Origin: Zantedeschia hybrid cultivar
Lineage: Eukaryota; Streptophyta; Magnoliopsida; Alismatales; Araceae
DNA length: 64,000 bases
Assembly (NCBI GenBank): GCA_030544215.1
Contig: JARZZO010000004.1
Location: forward strand, 43,141,980-43,205,979
Reading direction: 5' to 3'
The translations under genes and the position numbers were made by a program. How positions within the stretch are numbered: the first letter of the stretch is position 1; each line of letters begins with the position of its first letter. Shown one piece after another: positions 9,660 through 22,214 of the stretch. The notes under the pieces are model-generated. The model did no database searches. It was given only the letters and a program-made list of their open reading frames with translations, and was not told where the DNA came from.

Positions 9660-11434
9660 TCAAAGTTTCTTCAAGATATCTTTAATGTACTTGACTTAAC
9701 TTATATGAATTTCTTCCTTCATTTTACTTTTATCCTTTCATAAGACTTTATCCTCATTGTCAAACTCTTCTCATCACAGTAAAATATGGTAGGAAAGCAA
9801 GAGCTCATCTCAACAACCTCATATTGAAACTTATTGAAGATACCCCTAGTGTAGATACTAGTTGCTTGCTTTTTAAATGGGCAAGAAGTTAGTAGGAATG
9901 CAGTAGTCTCCATTGATTTCACATTTGCTTGATTCTTCGTATCATACTTCCTATCCAAGTGCAAGAGCGTATTTCTCAATGAATTCTCTAAGAGTAGTTT
10001 TCACTTGCATAAATCTATCAAAAAAATGATTGATGCTCTCATTTCTTAGGGAGGCTCGCATTCTTGCGCCAAAAAAATGTATAATATGAATGAGATGTAT
10101 GAATATAATACACTGTGTCAAATATGAATAAAATAGATATTGTGAAAGTAAATGTTACCAGCAAAGATGGTAAACTTCAATAAGACTGGACCCCATAATA
10201 AATGATTTTTATAGAGACCTTTCATCGAATCGTTCTCCTTACACTCCTCATAATTTGCTATCAATTGATCCCATCTCTCTTCAAACTCATGAATCATGAT
10301 AGAATAGTAGATGCATCCATCAAACTCATCCATGAAGTCACGATATTTACTACAAATATGTCCAATATTTTCAACAATTTTCCTCAATATGTGCCAAAAG
10401 TAAAAACGATGTCTAGCATTAGGAAACGCCTTAGCTACAACAGCTTCTTTGGCCTTGTCTTGATCAATAATTATTGTTTTCGGTGATTGTCCATCATTTG
10501 CTTCTAGTCAAGACTTGAATACCCATATAAATGATTATGTCTTCTCATTTGAGAACAATGGACAACCAAGTAGCAAATATTGTCTATTATGATTAACTCC
10601 CACAAATAGAGCAAAAGGCATCTCATATGCATTAGTAAGATAAGTAGTATCAAAAGTAACAACATCTGAAAAATAACTACATGCCATGTGAAATCTTCCA
10701 TCAATCCAAAAGATGTTGTGCATTGATCATTGACATTCAAGTCTAACACATAAAAGAAGGTGGCATTTTTAAATTACATCTAGTGAAAATATCAAATCAT
10801 TGTTTGCGCATCAGCTTCCTTCAATTGAGATTGCCGCTTCCTATCCAAGAAATTATGATAGTCCTTCTCTATGAATTGTAATTGTTGAATGTCTACTTTT
10901 CTTTTAGCAATGGTGGGCACTATCTTTGAAGTTGAGATGCCAACACTACATGTTCTTAATTTTTACTTTTTCGGGAGTAAATATTATTCTATGTGACCTC
11001 ATATATGCAACAACAAGCGGATTCGAAACATGATTGTGCTCTAGGACTACTTCATATAATATGTGTTTCCCATTACTTTTGTTGAACCTTACTTTCACTA
11101 ATGCATTGCAGCCTATCTTGGAGAGTTTGTACGTTGTGCTGCATTAGCCTTCCTCCTTGATTCTTCGTTCTTCCAGCAACCTAAATGTTTGAAAACACAT
11201 TTTCTATTTATAAATTATAGTCTTGATGATGCTTGTGCTGAACCCTACATGTTTCGTGTATGCATTGTAGAGTGTCTTTGCATCATCGACATTGTTAAAT
11301 TCTATACCCTCACATGGTTGTAATACATGTGAACTTCTAGCACTTGGCTCTGCAAATTTTGTTGGAGTCTTCAATACAAATGCATTCGGCGAGATTTTAT
11401 TACCTACGTGTAAGAGCAACACATATGTTATCAA
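9660..11434 (-). pseudogene. FAR1/FHY3-related (MULE-derived) gene remnant
   Basis: Pieces of a FAR1-related protein can be read in order on the minus strand. The FAR1 DNA-binding N-terminus is at 11204-11434 (CEGIEFNNVDDAKTLYNAY). The MULE transposase-like domain is at 10400-10749, with FSDVVTFDTTYLTNAYEMPFA, then IIIDQDKAKEAV and NARHRFYFWHI. The following helical part is at 10118-10387, continuing through NESINHFFDRFM to 9719-9979 (KKQATSIYTRGIF). FAR1 proteins are transcription factors domesticated from Mutator transposases. Here stops (two between 10450 and 10535) and the absence of the SWIM zinc finger show a dead copy. The 3' end is cut at the LTR fragment ending 9642. It could instead be a decayed MULE; the domain set fits FAR1 better. 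Confidence 0.8.
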
Positions 11435-11670
11435 ACAATATCATATTAATTGTACATTGGCATATCTCATTGAAAATGTGTATATTTAATTGAAAATGAT
11501 TATATGTTAGTTATATAGAGTATATATTAGTGAAAATGAGAAAACACTTATGCATTGTAGAATGTGTTTGCATCCTCGATATTGTCAAATTCCATACTTT
11601 AACATGGTTGTATTACATGTGAACGTCTAGCACTTCGCTCTACAAATTTCATTGGGATCTTCAATGCACA
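11261..11670. repeat. Partial tandem duplication of the FAR1-like first coding region
   Basis: 11261-11380 and 11551-11670, both 120 bp and offset by exactly 290 bp, are about 85% alike. Both begin TGCATTGTAGARTGT and end at TCTTCAATRCAMA. The second copy encodes a decayed version of the same FAR1 N-terminal segment on the minus strand. A 21-bp repeat beginning TGCATTGACAAGACTATA occurs at 11714-11734 and 11747-11767 just beyond. Confidence 0.75.
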
Positions 11671-11770
11671 TACAAGACTATACTAGTGAAACGAGAAAAG
11701 AGTAGAGGAACTATGCATTGACAAGACTATACTTATTCCGGTGGTGTGCATTGACAAGACTATACTTGTT

Positions 11771-13080
11771 ATTCCCCTGATGCAGTTCATTATTTTTCAA
11801 CTCGGAGTATGACTGCATAATCTCAGAACAAATTCTACCATAACAAATAGATATGAGAGCTAAACAACTACAAGACGATTTAAATAAATGTCATAACTAT
11901 CAATTAATACAAAATATCAAAATATAGCAAATACCAAAGTTCACAAATTATAATATCCATTAATTTGTATATAAATTCTCAATCTCACCAAATAAAGAAA
12001 ATAAATCGATCTCTCATTATTCCTACTATATCAAATCTAAGAAAGTTATAATTTTAAATCTAGATAGCTTCTTAAAGATGTCAAATACCTCAATCACAAG
12101 TCTCCTCAAATTCTAGGTTTTCTTTCTCATACTCTGAAAATGTTAATAGGATTTATGAGTACAATCACTCAGTAGGCTTCAAATCATCTACATGACTTAA
12201 TATATAGTAAATTTTACAAATCACATTATACAATTATATTAAACATGATCATACACAGTTCCACGTATCACTCAAATAAGAATATGATACAAAACAAGGT
12301 CAGATATCAACTTATCAAATCAAATGTATTTTCTAATAGCATGAATAGATCGACTAACATTTAATATATATGGTATGATCAGATCTTTTCGTTGCTTGAG
12401 TCTAACTCAAATTCTTTATGACTTAATCTCTAAGTCAAAGTTACTTTCTAGTGCAAATCGCACTCTATTCATATTACCTGTAGTTTTCTTTTTCGGAAAA
12501 CCTTTACATTTGACCCTTTAAATGTTCGAATAAGGAAAACCTTTTTTATACAAAGTTTTAAAACTTTTTATATCTTTCCAATACCACCACTCTCACTATT
12601 TTTAGATAGTTGTATAAAATGTTGTCTATTTTTCTTCGATGCTGTCCTAAGTATTCCAAATCTAACAATCTAGCAAATTTTCTTCCCGTCCAAATATGTC
12701 CTGATTCTGATTAATAAATGATTTATTTTAAATATATGATCTTTATAAAACTTAATGAATTTTGAGTCATCGTTCTAATCGGAGTTGTCTTACTGAATTT
12801 AGAATTTTATATACAAGATTATACTTAAAAAATTAGGATTGTATCAATAACTATGTGTACATAATCCTAGTTCAAATAGGATTCTAATTATGACTTTTTA
12901 CTCATTAATTAGAATTTTAATGTTCAAATTTATTATGTTCTACTTCTAATTCAAGTCAAATATGTCATACATAATTTTTCATGTCATAGTTAATTTTAAT
13001 TATATCACCTTTTGTTTTATAATTCAAATCCTAGTTTAATTATGACTTGTTCTCTATAGGTAGCCCTTTCTAAAACTAAT
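11771..13080. other. AT-rich intergenic stretch, nothing recognised
   Basis: No open frame with protein-like composition, no terminal repeats and no tandem array was seen. The base composition is strongly AT-rich throughout. Confidence 0.5.
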
Positions 13081-15500
13081 TATTGATTACTATTCACTGT
13101 GTCATCAAAACTCACAGCTAACAATACTATTTTAATCGGCTCATTCAAGTTAAATTTAACAATAGCAATGGTGAGTCTGAGTCTAATCCACAGGGAAATA
13201 GAATTTTAATTTTTGTAAACTTTGGAGTTTAATTAATCTAAAAATATGATGATTTTGAATTGGTTAATTAATTACCTACTTAAAACAGCAAAACTAATTA
13301 ACTAAAATAATTAAGACTGAAAATTCTAACTAAATGAGCGACTTTAAAAAAAAATAAACAAAACCATTAGAGGAAGGAAATCTAGACTAAAGAAGACACC
13401 AATATTTCACTATTGCAACTTTAAAATAATCTCATCATCAATCTAAACGCAAGAAACAAAATTACAAAGTTTATGTTTTCTTAATATCCAAACAAAAAGA
13501 AATGACTAATCAACTAAACCTAAACAAATAATTAAATAATGGAAAATAAAACTAAAGCAACAAAGGGGAGCAAAGCACGGGTATAGACTGGGCTTCCTGG
13601 CTAGCTGGGTGCAGTGGATTGTCGGGGTACGTGGCAGCAGGCTAGCAGGATGGTGCTGATGGATGCTCGGTGCAGTGCGCCGCTCGTCTGGCAGGCGAGG
13701 CAGACTGGCGCGGTAAACCGGGCTTCTCGGACGGCAGCAGTGGGCCCAGTAGACCGGGCACATAGTCGAGGCGGCAGGCGGGTGAGTGTTGCATGGTGGC
13801 GGCTGCGAGCGACGCGTGGCGCTGGCGGCATACGGCCGAGGGCGACGAGCGGCAAAGAGAGAGAGGGAAAAAGAAAGAGAGATAAGGAGCGAGCGGGTGA
13901 GAGAGAGAGAGAAAAAGTAAGGAGGTAAGGGAGAGAGAGAGGTTGTAGGAGCAAGAAGCGTGAGAGAGAAAGGAGGAGCAAAAGAGAGAGAGAGGTTGTA
14001 GGAGCAGGGAGAGAGCACAGTAAAGAGAGATAAAAAAGTGGGAGAAAAGGGAATGCAGCTCCAAACCCTAGGGGGGGAGAGAGAGAATAAAAGTAAGAGG
14101 GAGAGAGGAAGGAAAGAGGGTCTTTTAAAAAGGGGGGAGAAGATTTTAAAATAAATACATGGGAGATATGGAGGCGGCGGCTGCTTCTCTTGGCCTTCTT
14201 GGGTAAAAGGGTTAGCGCAACCCTTGTTAGGATAGCAAATGACCATTCTGCCCCTACCTTATTATTTTTGTCAAAATGAAGGGTATTTTTGTTGAGATTA
14301 GAACATTGGACCTCCCACAAGTCTTAAAGGAGTTAACCACTGCACCACATTCTCTTCGCCTCATTTTGTTTGAGGAATAAGTTATTACGTGGGGCCCACA
14401 AACGGAATAGCGTATACTAGAATAAGAGGTGTTTCGGTTTGATAGTTTCGTAGGGTCCGCTGACGGAATAAGAAGAATAAGTAATTCTTGGGTCTAGGGT
14501 AGGATGACTTATTCTCCTTATTATCCGAATAGGCTATTTTGCACCGGTATAAGCCATTCCGCTTGTCAAAGCTAAACTAAGTTTATTCTTCCCTTATTCG
14601 TCTTTATTCTTCTCCTATTCTCCAATCAAAGTGGTGCTTCATGTCCTGTTCATATAGAATAAATGTAAATTAGAATTTTATCGTGAATAATATTACATTT
14701 ATGCTGAAATAAATTCATTTATTCTCTCGATTTTGCTGAAAAGCCGCGAATGTATTACGCTTAGTTTTTCACATGAAATGATGATGTTTTTAACTCGGAA
14801 TTTAACAAATTTAATATCGTTAGAAGCAGTACAAAATTATCTATCATTTCATACCGTTTTACACATAAAATCATGAGTATAATGCATGCATTTGTCCATT
14901 TTTATGAAGAAAATAACAACTTATCACACCCCCTAACTTACTCATTGCTAGTCCCTTAGCAATGCAAATAGAATAAAAATTGGGACAATAATGAAATATC
15001 ATGTTTTATTTATCTATCATAGACAATTAAATGGTAGTTGATCGGTTAAGCTAAAGTTCTCATTTTCCACTACACTTTGGTTCTCGACAGGTGATCGTGC
15101 ATGCAAATTGGCATGCTTAGAACTCGTTTCCGCTCTTTCCGTTATATCCTCGTTTTTATTAACCCTTTAGATAAAACTACCTGGGGAAGAGAAGAGAAAA
15201 GGGATTTTCCTGATCAGTCCGTGAGGATTGTTTTTCAGTTTCTGCTCCGACTCAATACTTTTTATGACTTGGTCGTATTTATTATATGAGAGACTCTCTA
15301 TTTAGCGTGACTTTTCCATTTAGTTGCGCTTTTGCCTTTGAGAGTGCGTACTTTTTACTACTCTCTTTAATTTGTCTGAGGGGAGGTGCATACTTTTTGC
15401 CACGTACCTTCCTTTAGCTCTTTTTGACATCTTATATGGCATTTAATGTTTACAAATGTCATTTTTTAAATGACCGTCTCTTTAGAGTGCTGAGTGGGTT
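13081..15500. other. Non-coding stretch with a GC-rich block, a purine tract and possible retrotransposon remains
   Basis: 13570-13850 is GC-rich, followed by a 280-bp GAGAGA-type purine tract (13850-14130). The purine tract produces long minus-strand open frames made almost only of Ser, Leu, Pro and Phe. The phrases around 13140-13200 (ATGGTGAGTCTGAGTC, CCACAGGGAAATAG) and 14925-14960 (CACACCCCCTAACTTAC) resemble non-coding segments often seen in plant LTR retrotransposons, but no protein domain supports this, so the assignment is weak. Confidence 0.35.
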
Positions 15501-18300
15501 GGTCCCCTATTATTAATCCCGACGTTCCTTTTATTCAACCCAAAAGAAAAAAATTAGAATAGGTAATCTGAATCTTAAGGTTAATTCCATCAATTTTATA
15601 CTTTCAAAGTCTTTTGTTCATTCTAAGTTACCGTGTGTGTGTGAAATTCATTCTTGTCGTGACTTCTTATGCAGTGGTATATTCTGAACTTTAAAGGCTC
15701 TATCTAATTTGGCTAACGTTCAAGCCTACCTGTGAAGGACGATGAGGGCATGCATGTCTTTTTCAAATCTCAATTAAATGTTAGACCCAAGTCTGCATGG
15801 ATGTCCATGTCCGGCCCAGCTTAGCACTTGACCCCTCCAAATGTTCCCCTCCCATTGGTGCGCGCTAAAGTTGGCCTTGGTGCAGACCAGTGGTGTACAC
15901 CAAGTAAGACTTTTTTCGATGGTCAAATTCCCCAATAGTTCGTGTAATTACAATGAAGGACTTGACGTTTGGCAAGATGATAGTAAGAATGAGGGGGTGA
16001 TGGATTCGTCCATAATGGACTTCTAGGCGTTTGAAATTACTTCAGTCAGGCATGAATACTCGGGAAAAGGGAAATGCCTATGTGAAAAATAGTAAAATTT
16101 TAAATTGGTGAAAACTTTTATAATATATGAAAATTTATGAGAAATATTAATTATTAATATTTATAAAGTAAATTAAGATATTTTAGAAATTTTAGGAATG
16201 TTTAGTATATGGATGGACTATTTTAAAAAAAAACCATGTGATTAAAATGTAATAATTTGATTCATGGGGATTTTAAAGATTCTTTTGATAAATCATAATT
16301 TATTCAAAAAAATCACAATTGCAATGTTTTCAAAAGTTTACACATTTATGTTGCACTTGGTATAAACCCTACCATTTGACTTGGTTCCCCACCATCCAAA
16401 AAATGAAGTATGGTGGGAGCATTTATGTCACTTCAATGTTGCAATAAGGACAAATTGCGTTATGTTTATCTCATTGCAGAAAAGATGGCCTATAATACAA
16501 AAGTCCATGCTTATTTGCACCCAGGGTTCCTTCCTATTTGAGTGCACGTTCTTAGTGACAGTGCCATCGCCAAAGAGAGCGTTCACACAATATTGCCTTT
16601 GTTTCTAACTCATTAGCATGTTCCTCCATCGCAAGAAAGTGAAAAGTGCATTTCGATGTAGAAGCTATAATGAAAATATCTATTAGACTCCTGACCAACA
16701 GAACTATATTTTGATGTGATGCTAAAATTTATGTAAGAATATGTTGTGCAGAAATCAGTACAAAAATGTTAAAAAAATATTAAGCAAAAATACGAAAATC
16801 TTTGTTAAATAGAAATTAGTATAAAAATCAAAGGATTGTTGATAAAAAATTAGCATATCTTTGTTTGAACAATTGGGCACACTAAATTGCACAAACAAAC
16901 TCATATAAAGGTCCAACTTGGTGCACTAATCAGATTAAATTTGATAGGTGATGAAGTTCACCTATCATTAGCTACATTGAAAGGAACCTTGACTTAAAAA
17001 CCTCCCCCTACTACTTTGCCTTTGCCTTCACAACTAAGCCCCTTAAGCAAACTTACGTCACCTACGGACTTACCAGTTAACGCTCGATAGGTGAATTCAC
17101 AGAGGAACTCTTAGGCGAACTTACTATACCTACAAATCAATACTCGATATGTGAACTTAGAAAGGAACTCTTATGCGAACTTACTTCACCTACACTCTCA
17201 AGTTAACATCCCGAATATATATAGATTCGATTCACACATAAGACTATGTTTGCAAATAAATTTCATCTTGTGTTGCTTTTATTTTAGGAAGGAAAAGAAA
17301 ATCCTACATCCAATACACATAAGAGTTCCTTTTAAATAGTTCATACACATGAAATACATGACATGTGTGCAAAGGAACTTCTTTAATGAGAAAGAAGACT
17401 TTAAAAATAGTGCGCATAATAAGATATGCAATAAGGTGAATACTCAATAAATTTTTATTTATAAATTGATAAGAAATGAGAATTGCAAAAAGTATTTAAT
17501 AAATAATTAAGACATGCAAAAGAAAACTAGAAGGATAACCATACTTAAAAAATGTATTTTTATTTTTAATCAAAATATGTAAATATGTAGAGGCATAGAA
17601 CGGGAGCTTTAGTTTTACATCGATTATTAAAAAAATCATCTAATATTTATAAAAAAGACCCTCCACCTTCCTCCTAACAAATACCATTTTTTAGAAAGGA
17701 CAAAATCATGAGGTCATCTCTATGAGTCAAAATAGATAATATCTTGTTGGACAGAATGCACGATTTTTCCCTCAATAAAATATAAATAGTTTTTGTTTTT
17801 TATCCTTTAAATTGCATTTGCAATTTTCTTATCCTTCACATTGTATTATATATCATCTTTAAATTTTGAAAATGAACCATAATTAGTTAAATATACGTGT
17901 TATGCACATTATCACGTGCACACAAATTTTCAAAAAAAACTTCTATAGCAAACTCAAAGATAAGGAAGGAAACTTATTCTTTTGACATCTCAAAATTTAT
18001 CTACTTATATACAAAAATGTCTAATATTTTCAATTTATATGTCATTTTTGCTTAAATGACATAAAATTATGTAATAACAAACTCCCTTTCATCGACTAAA
18101 ACTCATAATTTGACTAATAACTATATGTTATATAAATTATAATTTTATTTTAAAATTTTAAAATCTTGATAGATAACTCATATATATATATGTCTCTTGT
18201 TGAACCTTCTTCAGATCTTTTAATTGTTTGACTCGATTAATGACACTCCCCGTTTTAATTTTATTTTTATCATATCATACATCTACCATATTTTAGGTTT
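15501..18300. other. Intergenic region upstream of the KAS I gene, mostly featureless
   Basis: AT-rich with short frames only. The one clear structure is the 60-bp tandem repeat at 17021-17200, listed separately. Nothing else was recognised. Confidence 0.5.
17021..17200. repeat. 60-bp tandem repeat, two good copies and a degenerate one
   Basis: 17081-17140 and 17141-17200 align without gaps at a period of exactly 60 bp, sharing CTCGATAKGTGAA, GGAACTCTTAKGCGAAC and TTACTWYACCTAC. 17040-17080 is a degenerate third copy with AAGCAAACTTACGTCACCTAC. The palindrome-like GATAGGTGATGAAGTTCACCTATC at 16946 carries the same 'GTTCACCTA' word. Confidence 0.7.
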
Positions 18301-18480
18301 TTAATGATCTATAAAACGCACGGACAATCGGACGGCGGGCGGTCACCTAACCACTCTCCGCCCGTGCCCTTCGTTCTGTTTTCTCTTGTGTCGGCGGGCC
18401 CCACTCTCCCATGCATCCCCTCCTCCTCCTCTGGTTGGGTACTTCTCCTCGCATCCTCCGCCATCTCACTCTTTCTCTCT

Positions 18481-18603
18481 CTATATATATACTGCTCCCT
18501 CTCCTCCTCCCCCTTCAGATTGGGCTCTGCTCCTTGCTCTCCCCGCCATTTCTCCTTCCTCTCTCTCTCTAGACGTTTTTTAAGCCTCGGCTCCTCCGTC
18601 GCA
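18481..18603 (+). promoter_or_regulatory. Likely core promoter and 5' leader of the KAS I gene
   Basis: A TATA box (CTATATATATAC) at 18481-18492 is followed by a CT-rich stretch typical of plant transcription starts and leaders, up to the ATG at 18604. Transcription would be expected to start about 30 bp after the TATA box. The TATA position also argues against translation from the in-frame upstream ATG at 18304. Confidence 0.55.
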
Positions 18604-19080
18604 ATGCAGGCCTCCTCCTCCATCCACACCCCCAAGATGGAGGGCCTCCGCCTCCCTCGCCCCGCCGCCCTGCCGCGGCCCTCTGCCGGCGCGCGCTGCT
18701 GGCGCCGTCTCGGAACTCTCCGCCGCCCCCAGATCCGGGCCTCCGCCGGCGGCGTGGCGGCGGCGCCGAGGAGGGAGACGGATCCGAAGAAGAGGGTGGT
18801 GATCACGGGGATGGGGCTGGTCTCCGTCTTCGGTAACGACGTGGACGTGTACTACGATAGGCTGCTGGAGGGGGAGAGCGGGATCGCCCCCATCGACCGC
18901 TTCGACGCATCCAAGTTCCCCACAAGGTTCGCCGGCCAGATCAGGGGGTTCACCTCCGAGGGCTACATCGACGGCAAGAACGACCGCCGGCTCGACGACT
19001 GCCTTCGCTACTGTCTCGTCAGTGGCAAGAAGGCGCTTGAGAGCGCCGGGCTCGCCCCCCGCAGCGGCCCCCTGGATAAG
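18604..19080 (+). CDS. KAS1: 3-oxoacyl-[acyl-carrier-protein] synthase I, plastid: exon 1
   Basis: KAS I condenses malonyl-ACP with growing acyl-ACP (about C4 to C14) in plastid fatty-acid synthesis. Exon 1 has 159 codons. It starts with a Ser/Arg/Pro/Ala-rich transit peptide (about residues 1-55, MQASSSIHT...), then the thiolase-fold N-terminus with KKRVVITGMGLVSVFG, DRFDASKFPTRFAGQIRGF, YIDGKNDRRLDDCLRYC and KKALESAGL. These match KAS I rather than KAS II. The frame is also open upstream to 18304, but that part looks like read-through of promoter and leader. The exon ends at a full codon (AAG) before GTGTGC. GC content is very high, as in many monocot first exons. No damaging change was seen. 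Confidence 0.93.
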
Positions 19081-20534
19081 GTGTGCGCGCGCCGCCTGCG
19101 TTTTGCTTTTGAGCCCTCGCTTTTGTTTTTTTTCTTTTGTTCTGCCCGATCTGGTCTATGTTTTTTTTCTCTGTTGGTTTAAACTTTGCTTAGTTGGAGT
19201 GCTTTTTCTCCACGGTGACCACATTGTTGTGCATGTCCGAGTTTATTGATGCTTCAGGGGGGTGCATGTGTTTTGTTGGAAAAAGCTGATTTTTTTTTGT
19301 CATTTTTTAATGCTTGGAAGCAGTTATGTTGATCGCCATGGCGGCTGCTTAGTGTCTTGTAAGTGGAAAGTGCTGCCCTGAGGAGAAAAGTTTCCTCCTT
19401 TTGCTTACCCTCGGGTCACATCAGCTGGGTAGGAAAGCGGGGAGATTTTTCCAGCATGCTAGCCTTACACCTTCTTCACTAGCTAGGTTTATTTGTGTCT
19501 GTCATTGGGCTTGTTGTTGCGCCGTTTCCAGTTTAACACTGAAGTGAAGATCACTTGGGTAATGCTTATATAGGTCTTTCATCCATCGTCAGGGTTTTAC
19601 TGCTGATTGATACTGACATGAATTTCCAGCACATTGACACTAGTTGGACATGATCTGATGTAAAATATATGTAGATAGTTAACAATGGACTGGATCTTTC
19701 ATTCCATGGACTTTGTGCCACTGTTATATTTGAATATATCTTCCTATGCCTAACAAATGGCTAGTCTGTAGCCTTTGTGCCAATGAGCCTGTAGCTTAGG
19801 GGCTTGGGCAAAGTCTGAGGATCAAATCCCACATCGTGTAGTTCATGTATCTCATTAGTTCTTGGGGTTCTATCCCCATGTTCTCTCAGCATGATGGTGG
19901 GGCCTGTACGACAAATACTACTCTCTGCAGTGAGATCTCTAAGGCCAGAACACTCACTGAATAAGGCAGAATAATTGTGGTAGTGCGGAAAGGATCCTAC
20001 TAGTCATGGGAAATTGTTGAGGATATCTGTATTTGAACTTCCCAATGAGACTTCCCAATCAGGTAGAACTCGCAAATACTTGGCCAACTGAGCTTCCTTT
20101 CTGCCCTTACTTTCTCCGAACATGCCTAACTTTGATGCTTGATTCACTGAAAACTTTCACAAACAACCAGATTCACATCTGTTAGCCTCACTTCTAAAAC
20201 AAATTTAGTGACAGCAGCATTTTTCTTTCTTCCTTGCCGAAGCTCATGCACTATAAGTGCAAAAAGTTTGTAGCCTGCACTCTGCAGGTGCAGGCAGATG
20301 CCCCAATTTTGGCAACAAGGGATGATATGCTGGAGCACTTATCTTTATTGTGACAGTTTTCTTAAGCGTAACATGCTTGTTTAGACTTCAGTTTTTCTTC
20401 TATGCCATCTTAGTAGTTATTATGGTTTACATTTTTAATGCGTGGATATCAAGGTCATAAGAACATGCAATTATCAATATTCTCTCCTCACCTTCTTATT
20501 TTTTTACATGAATGGCTATCATACCTTATCTGGT

Positions 20535-21845
20535 GCATCTCAAGATGCGATGAACTGAGGATTATAAGTTGAAGCATTACTTAATATCTCTTTTTGGACT
20601 AGTAACCAGGATACTTTTATTTTTCTGGGAACGGACTGTCTGCAAAGGAAAGAGCGAGATGGTCGTTTTTGTTGTTCCCGCGAAGCAAAGATCATTCGCC
20701 ATCACTGGTATTCTCAAGATGCCAGTGTTTTTAAAACCGGACCGGACCGGCCGGTCAGACTGGATTAAACTGGAACCGGCAGGTCAAATGGTCCAGTTGC
20801 ATACAAAAACCATTATGTTGAAAAAACCATATGAGCTGCCCGATCTTATCATCTAACCGTAGAAAACCGGAAACCGGACGATCCTTGTTCGCTGAAAATA
20901 TCGTCTAAGAGGACAGGACTCGTCGAGAAAACTTGCGCTCATCTGACATTAGAAGGTTTCTTTATTATATAAGGCAACCCTTGACCTTCCTGTTCTTGTT
21001 TCCGTTTTTAGACTGTCAAGGAAGACACCTCCTAAATAAACTATTCTTTGTCACGGTGGAAACGATTCTGAAAGACCGCAATAACCCTGACGGTGCATGA
21101 TATCACTGCAGCACCCATCTGTATGGATATAATGGAGTACGTCACTCTATAATTTATTCCCCTTGTCACAGGTACCTTGAAGTTTTGATCCTCCTGTTCC
21201 TTTTTGTCCCCTAATACAAGGAAGCATCATTAATCCTTAAGCAAATGCTTAGAATGCAAACGTTTTTTCTATGTAATCTTTTTGTTAATCTTTCAAAAGG
21301 ATTTGATGCTTTACTATGAGGGGAATCATGGATAATCATCCAATGTTGTTACTCATGAAAATTCTTTTTTCGTCACAAAGCCGTGCTTGATGATATTTTA
21401 GCATATACACTTTGTTCTGACTTTGAAGTACTACTTTTATATCTTGAAGAAATTGTTGTTGAATATACATTGATGACAACTTCATTTGTTATCCATCTGA
21501 TAGTTGACATTTGATATCCTTTTCATTTCATCATAAACTCTTATTATATTTAATATATAATTTAATTAAAACAAGCGGTCCGGCTTATTTAACGGTTTAT
21601 TCCGGTTGGTTCAATTAAGACCAAACTAGACCTCTTAGCGGTCCGGTATCCGATCCAGTTTTTAGAACGTTGCAAGATGCAATGAACTTAGGATTATCGG
21701 TTGAAGCATTACTTAATATCCCTTTTTGGATTACTCGTTTCATTTCTCCTTTTCAAAGTAATGAACATACTTCCCTTTTTTGGGAATGGACTGTTGGCAA
21801 TGCAAATGTGTTGTTGTTTTCCGCAAAATCTTTCCTCACTGGTAT
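20535..21845 (+). repeat. Tandem duplication in KAS I intron 1, split by a hAT-like insertion
   Basis: A segment of about 175 bp (CAAGATGCGATGAACTGAGG to TCACTGGTATT, 20540-20711) is repeated after the insertion (CAAGATGCAATGAACTTAGG to TCACTGGTATT, 21673-21845). Both copies contain GTTGAAGCATTACTTAATATC and a GGGAAYGGACTGT word. The transposon lies exactly at the junction of the two units. Confidence 0.75.
20723..21672. mobile_element. Non-autonomous hAT-like element in KAS I intron 1 (950 bp)
   Basis: Terminal inverted repeats are CAGTGTTTTTAAAACCGGA at the left and CAACGTTCTAAAAACTGGA (read inward) at the right. The exact 8-bp direct repeat CAAGATGC lies on both sides (20715-20722 and 21673-21680). 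Subterminal CCGG-rich palindromes (ACCGGACCGGCCGGTC) and the 8-bp target duplication are typical of the hAT superfamily. It encodes no transposase. Confidence 0.85.
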
Positions 21846-22214
21846 TAAGTTCATTTAGTAATGTTGGGGGCTCATATTATGACTTCTCTTGATGTATGAA
21901 GTTAAGGTATATCCCTAGCTGAAATTTGAGCTTAATTTAGGTGGAAGTGATTCTTGTGATGCCATATGCAGCGTTTGTGGATATGCTGGATATCCGCAGT
22001 TTGGCAGATTATGTGTTTCTTTGGTTGAGTGTTTAGTGGGTTCCTTGTGATAAAATACTATAGTTGTTCTTACCGCAGCCATTCTGCTTGGATGATCATT
22101 GTTTTGCCGTGTCTACAGCTTTTCCTTAAACAGCCATCTTTTCCGTGAAGATTGTCTTGCTATTTTCCATTTCACTGGTGATGCATATTTGACAAATTTG
22201 CATGTCTGTGTCAG

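Noticed and set aside
13506..14320. Long overlapping minus-strand open frames (up to 246 codons)
   Set aside because: They translate a purine tract and its GC-rich neighbour. The proteins are Ser/Leu/Pro/Phe monotony in all three frames, without a domain.
14381..14640. Possible MITE with TTATTC/GAATAA words on both sides
   Set aside because: The inverted matches are short and no terminal repeat with a target duplication could be set.
18304..18603. In-frame upstream ATG giving a 100-residue N-terminal extension of KAS I
   Set aside because: It would start before the TATA box at 18481 and would be a hydrophobic, Ser-rich read-through. The ATG at 18604 gives a normal transit peptide.
20144..20338. 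Small open frame inside KAS I intron 1
   Set aside because: No domain, not supported by splice sites, and the intron would otherwise need an unknown exon.
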